Source: Microbacterium sp. BH-3-3-3
Lineage (GTDB): Bacteria; Actinomycetota; Actinomycetes; Actinomycetales; Microbacteriaceae
Length of the DNA: 64,000 bases
Assembly: GCF_001792815.1 (NCBI RefSeq)
Contig: NZ_CP017674.1
Coordinates: forward strand, 1,302,001 to 1,366,000
Direction of reading: 5' to 3'
Shown: in pieces, positions 21,713 through 30,841 of the stretch
How the letters are laid out: every line of letters begins with the position of its first letter
Numbering within the stretch: the first letter of the stretch is position 1
Position numbers and translations under genes: made by a program
The notes under the pieces: generated by a model
Databases searched by the model: none
Seen by the model: only the letters and a program-made list of their open reading frames with translations
Told to the model about the DNA's origin: nothing

Positions 21713-23478
21713 TGATCGACACCCCTCGCCGTCCGGCCGACGTGGCCGCACGCGTCTTCTCGTGGACCGTGGCGCTGCTCCTGGTCACGGGCCTCGGCGG
21801 CGCCACGTGGATCGGGGTGCGAGCGGGGCTGGCCGCCGACCACCTTCGCTCCGCGCAGGCGACGGTCGCCGCCGCCACCGCGGTCGACGATCCCTCGGCC
21901 GCGATGGCGTCCCTCGCCACGATCGGCGACGACACCGCGGCGGCCGCGGCCCTCACGGGCGATCCGGTCTGGCGGGCGGCCACCCACCTGCCGTGGGTCG
22001 GCCCTCAGCTCGCCGCCGTCTCACGCTCCGCGGCGGCCCTGGACGACGTCTCCGCGCACGCCCTCACCCCGCTGGCCGCGTCGGCGTCCGACCTGAGCCC
22101 GGCGGCGCTGACCCCCGTCGACGGCACCATCGACGTTGCGCGGATCGCCGCCGTCGAACCCGCCGCGGCCCTCGCGGCGGCGGCGCTGCGTCGCGCGGCC
22201 GATGACCTGTCCGGAATCGATCGGGCACCCCTTCTCGGCGATCTCGCCCGCACCGTCGAACAGTCGACGGCCCTGCTGATCCGCGCCGCCGACAGCGCCG
22301 ATGCGCTGCACCGGGCGACCGAGATCGTGCCGACCACGTTCGGCGCCGACGGACCGCGCTCGTACCTGGTGCTCTTCCAGAACAACGCCGAGTGGCGCTC
22401 CCTCGGCGGAGTCGTGGGCGCCGTGGCCCAGGTCGACACGGCGGGCGGCCGCATCTCGCTCGTGTCGCAGGCGTCGTCGAGCGACTTCACCGACGTCGCC
22501 GAGGCGGGTCCCGTCCTCCCCCTCACCGACGAAGACCGCGCGCTCTTCGACACGCGCCCGGCCCGTTTCGTGCAGAACGCGACGCAGATCCCCGATTTCT
22601 CCGTCGGCGCGCCCCTGGCGCGCGAGATGTGGCGGCGCCTGCACGGTGTCTCGGTCGACGGGGTGGTCACGCTCGACCCGGTCACGCTGTCGTACCTGCT
22701 GCGCGCCACCGGTCCGGTCGCATTGCCCTCGGGCGAGGAGTTGACCGCCGACAACGCGGTCTCGCTGCTGCTCGACGAGGTCTACCGCCGCTACGACGAT
22801 CCCGACGTGCAAGACGCCTTCTTCCAGAGCGCCGCGACGGCGGTGTTCCAGTCGCTCGCCGCAGGGCGCGCCGATCCGACGGCTCTCATCTCGGCGGTGA
22901 CGCGAGCGGGTGAGGAGCGACGCCTGCTGGTGTGGAACGCGGATGCCGAGACCCAGGCCATTCTCGACGGCACCCCGTTGCAGGGTGCGCTGCCCGCCAC
23001 CGACGCGACGCGCAGCATGTTCGGGGTGTACCTGAACGACGGCACGGGCTCGAAGATGGACTACTACCTGCGCCCCGAGGTCGAGACGGCCTGGTGCGGC
23101 CCCGACCGCGCGTCGCTGCACGTCGAGCTGCGCAGCGACGCACCCGACCCCGCGTCGCTCCCGGCCTACGTCACCGGAGGCGGCGAGTACGGCGTACCCG
23201 TCGGCGACGCCCTGACGGGGGTCTACGTCTACCTCCCCGAGGGGGCGCGGCTCCTCGATCGTCAGACCGGCGGCGACACCGCCGTCACTCCCGGTTTCGC
23301 CGGGGGGACCGCGCACGGGCGGGAGGTCGTGAAGTGGTCGGTGACCCTCTCACCCGGGCAGCGCGCGCAGCTGGATCTCGAGGTGCAGCTCCCCCGCACC
23401 GCCGAGCTCGGCGCTCACGCGACCCCGACGCGCGATCCGTCGGAGATCCCGCGCGGGGGCGAGTGCCGTTTCCCGTGA
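21712..23478 (+). CDS. DUF4012 domain protein, 588 aa
   Basis: One N-terminal membrane helix (about residues 15-40) leads to a large extracytoplasmic region. The DUF4012 core is recognisable by RSYLVLFQNNAEWRSLGGVVGA, then AREMWRRLHGVSVDGVVTLDPVTLSYLLRATGPV and LTADNAVSLLLDEVYRRY. The family is of unknown function and is often found beside surface-polysaccharide genes in actinobacteria. A second, full-length DUF4012 gene lies at 48600-50480 next to the other polysaccharide locus of this window; QNNAE and the VVxIDPVxLxxxL stretch are shared. The start is the GTG placed six bases after a -10 hexamer. A C-terminal Ig-like tail ends in basic residues. Confidence 0.88.
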   Translation: MIDTPRRPADVAARVFSWTVALLLVTGLGGATWIGVRAGLAADHLRSAQATVAAATAVDDPSAAMASLATIGDDTAAAAALTGDPVWRAATHLPWVGPQLAAVSRSAAALDDVSAHALTPLAASASDLSPAALTPVDGTIDVARIAAVEPAAALAAAALRRAADDLSGIDRAPLLGDLARTVEQSTALLIRAADSADALHRATEIVPTTFGADGPRSYLVLFQNNAEWRSLGGVVGAVAQVDTAGGRISLVSQASSSDFTDVAEAGPVLPLTDEDRALFDTRPARFVQNATQIPDFSVGAPLAREMWRRLHGVSVDGVVTLDPVTLSYLLRATGPVALPSGEELTADNAVSLLLDEVYRRYDDPDVQDAFFQSAATAVFQSLAAGRADPTALISAVTRAGEERRLLVWNADAETQAILDGTPLQGALPATDATRSMFGVYLNDGTGSKMDYYLRPEVETAWCGPDRASLHVELRSDAPDPASLPAYVTGGGEYGVPVGDALTGVYVYLPEGARLLDRQTGGDTAVTPGFAGGTAHGREVVKWSVTLSPGQRAQLDLEVQLPRTAELGAHATPTRDPSEIPRGGECRFP

Positions 23479-23667
23479 GGCGGAATCCATCCGTCGCCCG
23501 GGTGAAGTCGGGCACGGCGAGACGTGAAACCGGGCGCAGCGCGGGGGTTCGTGCGCGACGGTTCCCCGAGACTCTGACGAGGAGTCGCCTTCCCTCATCT
23601 CAGGGGAGCGAGCACCACTTCGAACTCAGCAGACCGGCTCGACTACGCCAAGCAGATGGGGCACATC

Positions 23668-24222
23668 ATGAAGACCACGATCATCCGGGCCGTCGCCGCC
23701 CTCTCACTCGCCGCGGCCGCCTTGATGGCGCCGACGGCCGCCAACGCGTACACCGACCCCGCCGCCGTCACGGTGTCGCCGTCGACGGTCGTCCCGGGCG
23801 GGTCCGCGACCTTCACCACCTCGACGGCCCCCTTCCAGACCGACGAGCAGGTGGCGATCTCGATCACGGGAGCCAACGCGAGCGCCGTCACGCTCGGGTC
23901 GGTCGCGGTGCAGACGAACAACTCACTGAGCACGACGGCCGCGTTCGGAAAGCTCAACGTCGCGATCAAGCTCCCCTCGAACGCGACGGGCACGTACTAC
24001 CTCACCTTCACCGGCCTGTCGAGCAAGGTCGTGCTGCACTCGAGCGTCGTCGTCACCGCGGCCACCTCCGACAACACCTCGAAGGGCGGGCTCGCCGTCA
24101 CGGGCTTCGACGCGAACAGCACCACGGGCTTCTGGGTCGCCGGAGCCGCGCTGGTCGCTGCCGGTGGCGCCGTCGCCGTGGGCGCCGCGGTACGCCGTCG
24201 CCGTCAGGCGGCCTCCGCCTGA
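23668..24222 (+). CDS. LAxTG-anchored surface protein (class-E-type sorting signal)
   Basis: The 184-residue product has a classical signal peptide (MKTTIIRAVAALSLAAAALMAPTAANA, cleavage after ANA). A beta-sandwich-like domain of about 110 residues follows, rich in Thr, Ser and Val. A C-terminal sorting signal LAVTG is followed by a hydrophobic helix and the basic tail RRRRQ. LAxTG is the motif of class E sortases in high-GC actinobacteria, so the protein should be linked to the peptidoglycan. No sortase gene is in the window. The start was set at the ATG at 23668; an in-frame ATG at 23656 would add four residues. A strong terminator follows. The ligand or role of the surface domain is not known. 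Confidence 0.85.
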   Translation: MKTTIIRAVAALSLAAAALMAPTAANAYTDPAAVTVSPSTVVPGGSATFTTSTAPFQTDEQVAISITGANASAVTLGSVAVQTNNSLSTTAAFGKLNVAIKLPSNATGTYYLTFTGLSSKVVLHSSVVVTAATSDNTSKGGLAVTGFDANSTTGFWVAGAALVAAGGAVAVGAAVRRRRQAASA

Positions 24223-24241
24223 GTCACCGCCGCGAACGCGG

Positions 24242-24275
24242 AGGGGGCCGTCTTCGGGCGGCCCCCTTCAGCGTT
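24242..24275. terminator. Terminator after the LAxTG protein gene
   Basis: A perfect 9-bp stem (24242-24250 with 24259-24267) with an 8-base loop is followed by GCGTTTTT on the plus strand, a standard intrinsic terminator. It reaches the last codons of the convergent gene and may act in both directions. Confidence 0.85.
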
Positions 24276-24981
24276 TTTCGTCCGTGTGGGCCTCGAGGCT
24301 CGACGGACGGGAGTTCGTCACCTCGGCGGTGATGAGGATCGGCAGGTGGTCGCTCAGGCCCTGCGGCAGCGTCTTGATGTGCGCGATGTCGAAGCCGATC
24401 GACGTCGCGAAGTCGTAGTGCCCGCGGAAGAAGCGGTACCGGGTGTACGTGCGGGTATCGCTGAGGGTCAGTTCATACCCCTGGTCGCGTACCTTCTGCC
24501 CCAGGTTCTCTTTGAAGACCGGGTAGTTGTAGTCCCCCACCATGAGGGCCGGAAGCCCCGGTCCGAGGTTCTGCAGCTCGGTGAGAGCGGTGCGGATCTG
24601 GTGGCGCCGCAACGAGTTCAGCGCCGTCAGTGGAGCCGCGTGGAACGAGGCCACGATGATGTCGCGACCGCTGTCGATGTCGCGCAGTCGCACGCCCAGC
24701 ATGCGCTCCTCGGCGGGCTTCAGCACGTAGTCGTGCAGGGACTTCTTCAGGCTGATCGCCCGGACGTCCTCGGCGCGGTAGGCGTTCTCGCGGTAGTACA
24801 GCGCGAGCCCGAGCCTGTTGCGCTGCGTCGCGTCGGCGAGCCGAAGCCCACCGATGTGCTCCGGGATGTCTGTGCTGTCGCACTCTTGCAGGCACAGCAC
24901 GTCGACCTCGTGCTTCTCGACGAGAGCGACGAGTTCACCGGCGGCCCGGTGCTTGTTGAGGTTGTACGAGATGACCTTCAT
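24268..24981 (-). CDS. Endonuclease/exonuclease/phosphatase family protein
   Basis: The 237-residue product has the four-layer DNase I-like fold. The landmarks are ISYNLNKH at the start, LCLQECD with the metal-binding Glu, ASFHAAPL with a catalytic His, MVGDYNYP with Asp and Asn, and LSDHLPILI with the final Asp-His pair. There is no signal peptide, so the protein acts in the cytoplasm. The substrate may be DNA, a phosphoester metabolite or a lipid; it cannot be decided from sequence. The ATG at 24981 was chosen; a TATGCT -10-like hexamer ends nine bases upstream, and an in-frame GTG at 24990 directly abuts that hexamer. Confidence 0.88.
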   Translation of the reverse strand: MKVISYNLNKHRAAGELVALVEKHEVDVLCLQECDSTDIPEHIGGLRLADATQRNRLGLALYYRENAYRAEDVRAISLKKSLHDYVLKPAEERMLGVRLRDIDSGRDIIVASFHAAPLTALNSLRRHQIRTALTELQNLGPGLPALMVGDYNYPVFKENLGQKVRDQGYELTLSDTRTYTRYRFFRGHYDFATSIGFDIAHIKTLPQGLSDHLPILITAEVTNSRPSSLEAHTDEKR

Positions 24982-25062
24982 GGCGATCACAGCATACGAC
25001 CGAGCGATCTGCGCCAGCGGTGGGGTTGCACCCGTTCCGTCCGAGGGGATCAGGATGCCGCG

Positions 25063-25908
25063 TCACTCGTCGTCGCGCCGCCGACGGGTCTGTTCCGCGC
25101 GGGTGGCGAGCAGGTCGTCGGCCGGGTATCCGACCTCGGCCAGCACCAATCCTCGGGCCGCCAGCACCTTCGTCTCCGGGATGCGCATCCTCGCGTCACG
25201 GATGGCGACGACATCGTCGACCTCGATACGCCCCTCGCCCACCGCCACGCACGCGCCGACCAACGCGCGCACCATGCTGTGGCAGAACGCGTCGGCGCGC
25301 ACGTTCGCCACGAGCACGCCGTCGTCGGCACGGCGCCAGTCGTACTCCAGCAAGGTGCGGATCGTCGTCGCCTCTTCTCGCGCTTTGCAGTACGCCGCGA
25401 AGTCGTGCAGGCCGATCAACCGCTGAGCCGCGGCATCCATCGCCGCGAGGTCGAGGGTGCTGCGCACCGCGGTCGTGCGCAGGCGATCGAGGGGGTCGTA
25501 GCCCGTCGTGGCGTCGGCGAGGCGGTACGAGTAGCGCCTCCAGACCGCCGAGAATCGCGCGTCGAAGCCCTCGGGCGCCACGGTCGTCGAGCGCACCGTC
25601 ACGTCGGCATACGAGCCCAGAACGCCGCGCAGACGGCCCGCCAGGGCCGTCACGGCATCCGCTTCGTCGTTGTCACGCCGCCGGCGCGGAAGGCGCGCGA
25701 TCTGCCCCGCGTCGAGGTCGATGTGCGCGACCTGCCCCGAGGCGTGCACGCCCGCGTCGGTGCGGCCGGCGACGACGAGGCGCGGGTCTCCGCCGAGGAT
25801 GCGCTCGAGCGCCTCTTCGATCTCTCCCTGCACCGTCCGCAGACCCGGCTGACGCGCCCATCCGCGGAAATTCGTTCCGTCATAGGCGATGTCGAGACGA
25901 ATGCGCAC
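25063..25908 (-). CDS. truA: tRNA pseudouridine synthase A
   Basis: The 281-residue product begins MRIRLDIAYDGTNFRGWARQPGLRTVQGE, the canonical TruA N-terminus, and has the catalytic Asp in AGRTDAGVHA near residue 55. FSAVWRRYSYRL and the VRADAFCHSMVRALVG motif of the second half are also typical. TruA isomerises uridines 38-40 in the anticodon arm of tRNAs. As in many actinobacteria it lies directly after rplQ at the end of the ribosomal block, although here a strong terminator separates them and truA has its own promoter. The GTG start lies six bases after a TAGGCT -10 element with no ribosome binding site, so it is probably leaderless. Confidence 0.96.
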   Translation of the reverse strand: MRIRLDIAYDGTNFRGWARQPGLRTVQGEIEEALERILGGDPRLVVAGRTDAGVHASGQVAHIDLDAGQIARLPRRRRDNDEADAVTALAGRLRGVLGSYADVTVRSTTVAPEGFDARFSAVWRRYSYRLADATTGYDPLDRLRTTAVRSTLDLAAMDAAAQRLIGLHDFAAYCKAREEATTIRTLLEYDWRRADDGVLVANVRADAFCHSMVRALVGACVAVGEGRIEVDDVVAIRDARMRIPETKVLAARGLVLAEVGYPADDLLATRAEQTRRRRDDE

Positions 25909-25920
25909 CCGATCAGCCTA
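25909..25920 (-). promoter_or_regulatory. Leaderless promoter -10 element of truA
   Basis: On the minus strand TAGGCT (25915-25920) ends six bases before the GTG start at 25908. The same hexamer and spacing occur at the DUF7882-like gene at 12219. Confidence 0.55.
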
Positions 25921-25980
25921 CGCGGGGTGATCTCCCACCCCTCCCCCGCGCACCCTGCCGAAGGACGCCGGTGAAACGAC

Positions 25981-26010
25981 GATGCCCCCACCCGGAAGGG
26001 TGGGGGCATC
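25981..26010 (-). terminator. Terminator of the rpoA-rplQ transcript
   Basis: A perfect 13-bp stem (25981-25993 with 25998-26010) with a GGAA/TTCC tetraloop begins 17 bases after the rplQ stop codon and is followed on the minus strand by GTCGTTTC. It should end the alpha operon before truA. Confidence 0.88.
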
Positions 26011-26027
26011 GTACCGAGAGGGAGAAC

Positions 26028-26585
26028 TCAGGCCTTGGCGTCGTCCTGGACGGCGTCCTCGGCTGCGGCCTCGGCCGCTGCACCCTCTTCGTGCGACTCG
26101 GCGCCGGCGTCGGCGGCCTCGTCGGTGGTGGATTCTTCGGCGGGGGCCTCGTCGGCGACGGGCTCCTCGGCGACCGGGGCTGCGGCGGCGGGAGCCGCGG
26201 CGGCCTTGTTCGACGCCTTCTTCGCGACGGGCTCCAGGACGAGCTCGATCACTGCCATGGGGGCGTTGTCGCCCTTGCGGTTTCCGACCTTCGTGATGCG
26301 GGTGTAGCCACCCTCACGGTCGGCGACCAGCGGCGCGATCTCGGTGAAGAGGGTGTGCACGACACCCTTGTCACCGATCACGGACAGCACGCGACGACGA
26401 GCGTGCAGGTCGCCGCGCTTGGCGAAGGTGATCAGTCGCTCGGCGAGCGGACGAAGACGCTTGGCCTTGGTCTCGGTCGTCTTGATCGACTTGTGCGTGT
26501 ACAGCGCTGCGGCGAGGTTCGCGAGAAGCAGACGCTCGTGGGCCGGGCCGCCTCCGAGGCGGGGACCCTTCGTGGGCTTAGGCAT
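26028..26585 (-). CDS. rplQ: 50S ribosomal protein L17 with Ala/Glu-rich tail
   Basis: The first 120 residues are a standard bL17 ([49 protein letters not shown]). The protein then carries about 65 extra residues rich in Ala and Glu, an acidic disordered tail common in actinobacterial L17. It is the last gene of the ribosomal block, 42 bases after rpoA, and is followed by a strong terminator. L17 lies at the polypeptide exit side of the large subunit. Confidence 0.97.
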   Translation of the reverse strand: MPKPTKGPRLGGGPAHERLLLANLAAALYTHKSIKTTETKAKRLRPLAERLITFAKRGDLHARRRVLSVIGDKGVVHTLFTEIAPLVADREGGYTRITKVGNRKGDNAPMAVIELVLEPVAKKASNKAAAAPAAAAPVAEEPVADEAPAEESTTDEAADAGAESHEEGAAAEAAAEDAVQDDAKA

Positions 26586-26627
26586 GTCGTATTACTCCAG
26601 TAGAAGGTTCGGTCGGGTCCGACAGGG

Positions 26628-27617
26628 TCAGACGGTTTCTTCGTCGTAGCCGCTGTAGAACTGGGCGCCGTCGAAACCGGGCACCGAGTCCTTGAGCGAC
26701 AGTCCGAGCGAGGTGAGCTTGTCGCGCACCTCGTCGACCGACTTCTGACCGAAGTTGCGGATGTTCATCAGCTGCGTCTCCGAAAGGGCGACCAGCTCCG
26801 AAACGGTGTTGATGCCCTCACGCTTGAGGCAGTTGTACGAGCGCACCGACAGATCGAGGTCCTCGATCGGCATCGACAGCTCGTTCGAGAGAACGGTCTC
26901 GACGGGGGCGGGTCCGATCTCGATACCCTCGGCCTCGACGTTCAGCTCGCGGGCGAGACCGAACAGCTCGGTGAGGGTGCGACCGGCAGACGCCACGGCG
27001 TCGCGCGGCGCGATGGACGCCTTCGACTCGACGTCGAGGACGAGCTTGTCGAAGTCGGTACGCTCTCCGGCGCGCGTGGCGTCGACGCGGTAGCTGACCT
27101 TGAGCACCGGCGAGTAGATCGAGTCGATCGGGATCTGACCGGCCTCGGCGTACTCGTTGCGGTTCTGCGTGGCCGAGACGTAGCCGCGGCCGCGCTCGAT
27201 GGTGAGCTCGAGCTCGAACTTGGCCGTGTCGTTCAACGTGGCGATGACCAGCTCGGGGTTGTGCACCTCGACACCCGCCGGGGCGGAGATGTCGGCGGCG
27301 GTGACCTCGCCCGAACCCGTCTTGCGCAGGTACGCCGTGATGGGCTCGTCGCGCTCGCTCGAAACGACGAGCTGCTTGATGTTCAGGATGATCTCGGTGA
27401 CGTCTTCCTTCACGCCCGGGATGGTGCTGAACTCGTGCAGAACGCCGTCGATGCGGATGCTCGTGACGGCCGCGCCGGGGATCGACGACAGAAGGCTGCG
27501 ACGCAGCGCGTTGCCGATCGTGTAACCGAAACCGGGCTCCAGCGGCTCGATGATGAAACGGCTGCGGAACTCCCCGATCTTCTCCTCGGTCAGAGTGGGA
27601 CGCTGTGCGATGAGCAC
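26628..27617 (-). CDS. rpoA: DNA-directed RNA polymerase subunit alpha
   Basis: The 329-residue product has the N-terminal assembly domain ([35 protein letters not shown]) and the C-terminal domain ([44 protein letters not shown]) that binds UP elements and activators. The alpha dimer nucleates RNA polymerase assembly. The GTG start at 27617 follows AAAGGAA. In most high-GC actinobacteria rpsD precedes rpoA; here it does not, and a 188-base gap with a large hairpin separates rpoA from rpsK. Confidence 0.98.
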   Translation of the reverse strand: MLIAQRPTLTEEKIGEFRSRFIIEPLEPGFGYTIGNALRRSLLSSIPGAAVTSIRIDGVLHEFSTIPGVKEDVTEIILNIKQLVVSSERDEPITAYLRKTGSGEVTAADISAPAGVEVHNPELVIATLNDTAKFELELTIERGRGYVSATQNRNEYAEAGQIPIDSIYSPVLKVSYRVDATRAGERTDFDKLVLDVESKASIAPRDAVASAGRTLTELFGLARELNVEAEGIEIGPAPVETVLSNELSMPIEDLDLSVRSYNCLKREGINTVSELVALSETQLMNIRNFGQKSVDEVRDKLTSLGLSLKDSVPGFDGAQFYSGYDEETV

Positions 27618-27765
27618 TATGTGTTCCTTTCGATCACGTGCCCGCTATATGACACGTGTAATGGGGTGAGGTGTTGAGTTGTACTCGCGGGATGCCGAGT
27701 CACCTGAGCGATGCGCCGAGGGTGAGCCGTGGCATCCGGAAGTCTGAGTCGCGCGTAAGCGCGGC

Positions 27766-27798
27766 GTTCCCGGGGAGCGACGAGCACTCCCCGGGAAC
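27766..27798 (-). other. 12-bp hairpin in the rpsK-rpoA gap
   Basis: A perfect 12-bp stem (27766-27777 with 27787-27798) and 9-base loop starts seven bases after the rpsK stop. No T-run follows on the minus strand. It could be a terminator, an RNA-processing or stability element, or a translational operator for the alpha genes. It sits where rpsD is usually found. Confidence 0.6.
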
Positions 27799-27805
27799 GG
27801 ACGCG

Positions 27806-28204
27806 TCAGACGCGGCGGCGCTTGGGCGGACGGCAGCCGTTGTGAGCCTGGGGCGTCACGTCCTGGATCGAGCCGACCTCGAGGCCGGCGGCCGTGAGCG
27901 AACGGATCGCGGTCTCACGACCCGAACCCGGTCCCTTCACGAAGACGTCGACCTTCTTGACGCCGTGCTCCTGCGCCTGGCGAGCGGCCGACTCCGCGGC
28001 CATGCCGGCGGCGTACGGCGTCGACTTGCGCGAGCCCTTGAACCCGACACCGCCGGACGAAGCCCAGCTGATGACGGCACCCGAGGGGTCGGTGATCGAA
28101 ACGATGGTGTTGTTGAACGTCGACTTGATGTGGGCCTGACCCACGGCGATGTTCTTCTTCTCCTTGCGGCGCGGCTTGCGCGCTGCAGACTTGGCCTGTG
28201 CCAT
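27806..28204 (-). CDS. rpsK: 30S ribosomal protein S11
   Basis: The 132-residue product is uS11: a basic N-terminus, then [36 protein letters not shown] and [20 protein letters not shown]. It binds the platform of the small subunit. The ATG at 28204 follows AGGAGA; upstream in-frame sequence is unlike the family. It follows rpsM by 34 bases. Confidence 0.98.
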   Translation of the reverse strand: MAQAKSAARKPRRKEKKNIAVGQAHIKSTFNNTIVSITDPSGAVISWASSGGVGFKGSRKSTPYAAGMAAESAARQAQEHGVKKVDVFVKGPGSGRETAIRSLTAAGLEVGSIQDVTPQAHNGCRPPKRRRV

Positions 28205-28238
28205 GTGCGGTTCTCCTGAATCCTGCGCCGGCGGAGGC

Positions 28239-28613
28239 CTAGCGCGCCTTCTTCTTGCCGGCGACGGTGCGCTTGGGTCCCTTGCGGGTACGAGCGTTCG
28301 TCTTCGTACGCTGACCGCGCACCGGGAGGCCGCGGCGGTGGCGGATGCCCTCGTAGGAACCGATCTCGACCTTGCGGCGGATGTCGGCGGCGACCTCGCG
28401 ACGGAGGTCACCCTCCACCTTGTAGGTGCCTTCGATGTAGTCGCGAAGCGCGACCAATTGGTCGTCGGTAAGGTCCTTCACGCGGATGTCGTGGCTGATA
28501 TCCGTTGCCGTGAGAATCTCGACGGAGCGGGTGCGACCCACGCCGTAGATGTAAGTAAGTGCGATCACCACGCGCTTGTCGCGCGGGATGTCGACGCCGG
28601 CGAGACGTGCCAT
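28239..28613 (-). CDS. rpsM: 30S ribosomal protein S13
   Basis: The 124-residue product is uS13: [26 protein letters not shown], then [23 protein letters not shown] near the C-terminus. It lies in the head of the small subunit and contacts the P-site tRNA. The start at 28613 is the conserved Met of the family; an in-frame extension to 28688 was rejected. The 145-base gap to rpmJ upstream shows a 6-bp hairpin and no gene. Confidence 0.98.
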   Translation of the reverse strand: MARLAGVDIPRDKRVVIALTYIYGVGRTRSVEILTATDISHDIRVKDLTDDQLVALRDYIEGTYKVEGDLRREVAADIRRKVEIGSYEGIRHRRGLPVRGQRTKTNARTRKGPKRTVAGKKKAR

Positions 28614-28758
28614 GCGGCTCTCCTCAGAGTGTCGTGGAGGTGTGAAGCAGGATCGGTGCTCGGGCCTCCGACCCGAGGTGTCCCCCACCCGCTGACGCGG
28701 GCGAGATCTGATCCTGCCGATGTGTATTCAGTTGAAAAGTGTCGAGCTCTGAGCGAAC

Positions 28759-28875
28759 TCAGCCCTGGCGCTGCTTGTGACGCGGGTTGCTCTTGCAGAT
28801 CACCATCACGCGCCCGTGACGACGGATCACCTTGCAGTGATCGCAGATGGGCTTGACGGAGGGATTGACCTTCAT
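28759..28875 (-). CDS. rpmJ: 50S ribosomal protein L36, zinc-binding type
   Basis: A 38-codon gene reads [20 protein letters not shown] and ends [11 protein letters not shown]. It has the C-x2-C and C-x5-H zinc ligands (Cys11, Cys14, Cys27 and a His near residue 33), so it is the zinc-containing (C+) form. A zinc-free paralogue elsewhere would be expected under zinc limitation. The gene lies between infA and rpsM, the usual place. Confidence 0.97.
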   Translation of the reverse strand: MKVNPSVKPICDHCKVIRRHGRVMVICKSNPRHKQRQG

Positions 28876-28934
28876 GATGTTCCTGTTTCGCTGTCTTCGA
28901 TCCGCGGATGCGGATCGTTACTTCTCAGCCGGGC

Positions 28935-29156
28935 TCAGCGGTAGCGGTAGACGATACGACCACGAGTGAGGTCGTACGGGCTCAGCTCGACGACGACGCG
29001 GTCCTCGGGGATGATACGGATGTAGTTCTGTCGCATCTTGCCCGAGATGGTCGCGAGCACTTTGTGCCCGTTCGTCAACTCGACACGGAACATCGCGTTG
29101 GGCAGTGCTTCGGACACCGTGCCCTCGATCTCGATGACACCGTCTTTCTTCGCCAT
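28935..29156 (-). CDS. infA: Translation initiation factor IF-1
   Basis: The 73-residue OB-fold protein reads [20 protein letters not shown] and ends [13 protein letters not shown], as expected for IF-1. It occupies the ribosomal A site during initiation. The ATG at 29156 is the family start; the longer frame to 29252 is unrelated. A good promoter lies about 100 bases upstream, so infA-rpmJ-rpsM-rpsK probably forms its own transcript. Confidence 0.98.
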   Translation of the reverse strand: MAKKDGVIEIEGTVSEALPNAMFRVELTNGHKVLATISGKMRQNYIRIIPEDRVVVELSPYDLTRGRIVYRYR

Positions 29157-29251
29157 ATACTCGCTCACGCTCTGGACAGACCGGCTGGTCTGCGGTGGAT
29201 GGGGATTCGGTGCTTCGACACGCCAATGAAGGCGCAACGCACCAAAGATCA

Positions 29252-29280
29252 AGCATACGTGGTATCACGTGACCCGGCAA
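29252..29280 (-). promoter_or_regulatory. Promoter of infA-rpmJ-rpsM-rpsK
   Basis: On the minus strand TTGCCG (29275-29280) and TATGCT (29252-29257) are separated by exactly 17 bases, a good sigma-70-like promoter. It lies just after the stop of the DsbA-like gene. Confidence 0.65.
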
Positions 29281-29296
29281 CTCGCCGGGGCCGCGC

Positions 29297-30001
29297 TCAC
29301 CCGTTGAGGCGCTCGACGATGTCCTTCTGCGGATCGCCCGACAGATCGGTCTGGTTGGTCAGGACCGTGCCGTCGACCGCGATGGTCGGGGTCGAGATTC
29401 CGGCCGCGCCCTGCTGAAGGGGCGTCTCGCGTGTCATCGCGGTGACGAACCTCGTGTAGGTGCCATCCGAGATGCAGGAGGCAACGGCATCAGATGCTCC
29501 GGCCGTCGTCGCGATCGAGGTGAGGGTGGCGTCGTCGAGACCGGCCGTCCCCTCCGAGGGCTGCTGCGCGTACAGGGCCTTCACGAAGGCCGGCACGTTC
29601 GCGGCGTCGTCGACGGCCACGCAGTACGCGGCCGACGCCGCCCGAGTCGAGTACTGCGTTCCCTGCGACTGCCGGTCGAGGATCGAGATCGGGTGGATGT
29701 TCAGCGTGATCTCACCGCTCTCCACGAGCTGGTCGAGCGTGGGCCCGTAGCTCTGCTCGAACTGGTTGCAGATGGGGCACATGAAGTCGACGTAGGTGTC
29801 GACCGTCTTGGGGCCCGAGCCGACGGCGATGGCGCCCGTGTCGGTGTTCACCGCCGACGCCTGCGGCAGCGTGCCGGCCGAGGTCGCCTGGCTGTTGGCG
29901 AACCACACCACCCCGCCCACGATGAGCACGACCACGAGCGCGGCGGCGGTGACGCCGATCGCGAACCAGTTCGTGGACTTGCGTACAGCCGCCATCATCA
30001 T
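29297..30001 (-). CDS. Membrane-anchored DsbA-like thioredoxin-fold protein
   Basis: The 234-residue product has an N-terminal membrane anchor (NWFAIGVTAAALVVVLIVGGVVWF) and an extracytoplasmic thioredoxin fold with the redox site CPIC in YVDFMCPICNQFEQ. The fold ends with the cis-Pro region STPTIAVDG. Such proteins form or shuffle disulfides in exported proteins. The first of three consecutive ATGs, at 30001, follows AAGGAG by eight bases and overlaps the map stop codon by one base (TGATG). A further Cys pair (AAYC, ASC) lies in the helical insert. It ends the secY-adk-map transcript, linking protein export to oxidative folding. Confidence 0.9.
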   Translation of the reverse strand: MMMAAVRKSTNWFAIGVTAAALVVVLIVGGVVWFANSQATSAGTLPQASAVNTDTGAIAVGSGPKTVDTYVDFMCPICNQFEQSYGPTLDQLVESGEITLNIHPISILDRQSQGTQYSTRAASAAYCVAVDDAANVPAFVKALYAQQPSEGTAGLDDATLTSIATTAGASDAVASCISDGTYTRFVTAMTRETPLQQGAAGISTPTIAVDGTVLTNQTDLSGDPQKDIVERLNG

Positions 30002-30840
30002 CAATCGATCTCCTTCGGCACCACACCGAACGGCGCCAGTTTTTCGGCACCGCCGTCATGTGCGGTGAGAACCCAGATGCCCCCATCATGCACGGCGACA
30101 CTATGTTCCCAGTGGGAGCCGGCCGTGCCGTCGACGGTCGAGACGGTCCACCCGTCGTCTTCGGTGAAGGTCTGCTGGTCGCCGATGACGACCATGGGCT
30201 CGATCGCCACCGCGAGACCGGGGCGGACCTCGGGCCCGCGATCCGCGACCGCGTAGTTGAAGATGCTCGGCGACTCGTGCATCTTGCGTCCGATGCCGTG
30301 CCCGACGTAGTCCCGCAGAATGCCGTACCCGCCGTCGGGCGCGTTGTCGTCGATGTACTGCTCGATCGCCGCACCCACCTCGCCGAGGTGGGTGGCCCGA
30401 CTGAGCGCCGCGATTCCGGCCCACAGCGACCCCTCGGTCACCTCGGACAGCCGGCGACGCGGTGCGACGACCTCTGCGGGGGCATCCCCGGGCACGATCA
30501 CGGTGAACGCCGAGTCGCCGTTCCACCCGCGGAACTGCGCTCCGGCATCGATCGAGAGGATGTCGCCCGCCTGCAGCGGCCGGTCGTTCGGGATGCCGTG
30601 CACGACCTCCTGGTTCACCGAGGCGCAGATCGTGTGACGGTAGCCGCGCACCATCTGGAAGTTCGATTCCGCTCCGCGCGACGTGATCACGCGCGATGCC
30701 TCGGCGTCGAGCTCGAGGGTCGTCACCCCGGGCGCGACCCGTGCGCGCACGGCATCCAGAGCATCAGCCGTGATGAGACCCGGCTCGATCATCGACCGCA
30801 GCTGGGCGGGCTTCTTGTAGATGGAGGAACGCAGCGCCAC
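30001..30840 (-). CDS. map: Methionine aminopeptidase, type I
   Basis: The 279-residue enzyme removes the initiator methionine from nascent proteins. The five metal ligands are visible: two Asp in SIDAGAQFRGWNGD, His in YVGHGIGRKMHE, Glu in AIEPMVV and Glu in WEHSVAV. The N-terminal substrate His is in YRHTICASVNQEVVHGIP. The start is a GTG at 30840, one base after the adk stop codon, giving MALRSSIYKK; sequence upstream of it belongs to another frame. It is coupled to adk on one side and to the DsbA-like gene on the other. Confidence 0.96.
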   Translation of the reverse strand: MALRSSIYKKPAQLRSMIEPGLITADALDAVRARVAPGVTTLELDAEASRVITSRGAESNFQMVRGYRHTICASVNQEVVHGIPNDRPLQAGDILSIDAGAQFRGWNGDSAFTVIVPGDAPAEVVAPRRRLSEVTEGSLWAGIAALSRATHLGEVGAAIEQYIDDNAPDGGYGILRDYVGHGIGRKMHESPSIFNYAVADRGPEVRPGLAVAIEPMVVIGDQQTFTEDDGWTVSTVDGTAGSHWEHSVAVHDGGIWVLTAHDGGAEKLAPFGVVPKEID

Positions 30841-30841
30841 G

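Noticed and set aside
24240-25062. A second transcript-processing role for the hairpin at 24242
   Set aside because: It has the stem plus T-run of an ordinary intrinsic terminator and needs no further explanation.
27635-29272. CACGTG boxes in the rpoA leader (27635, 27653) and infA promoter (29267)
   Set aside because: The hexamer is expected many times in DNA of this composition and also occurs inside coding sequence, so shared regulation is not supported.
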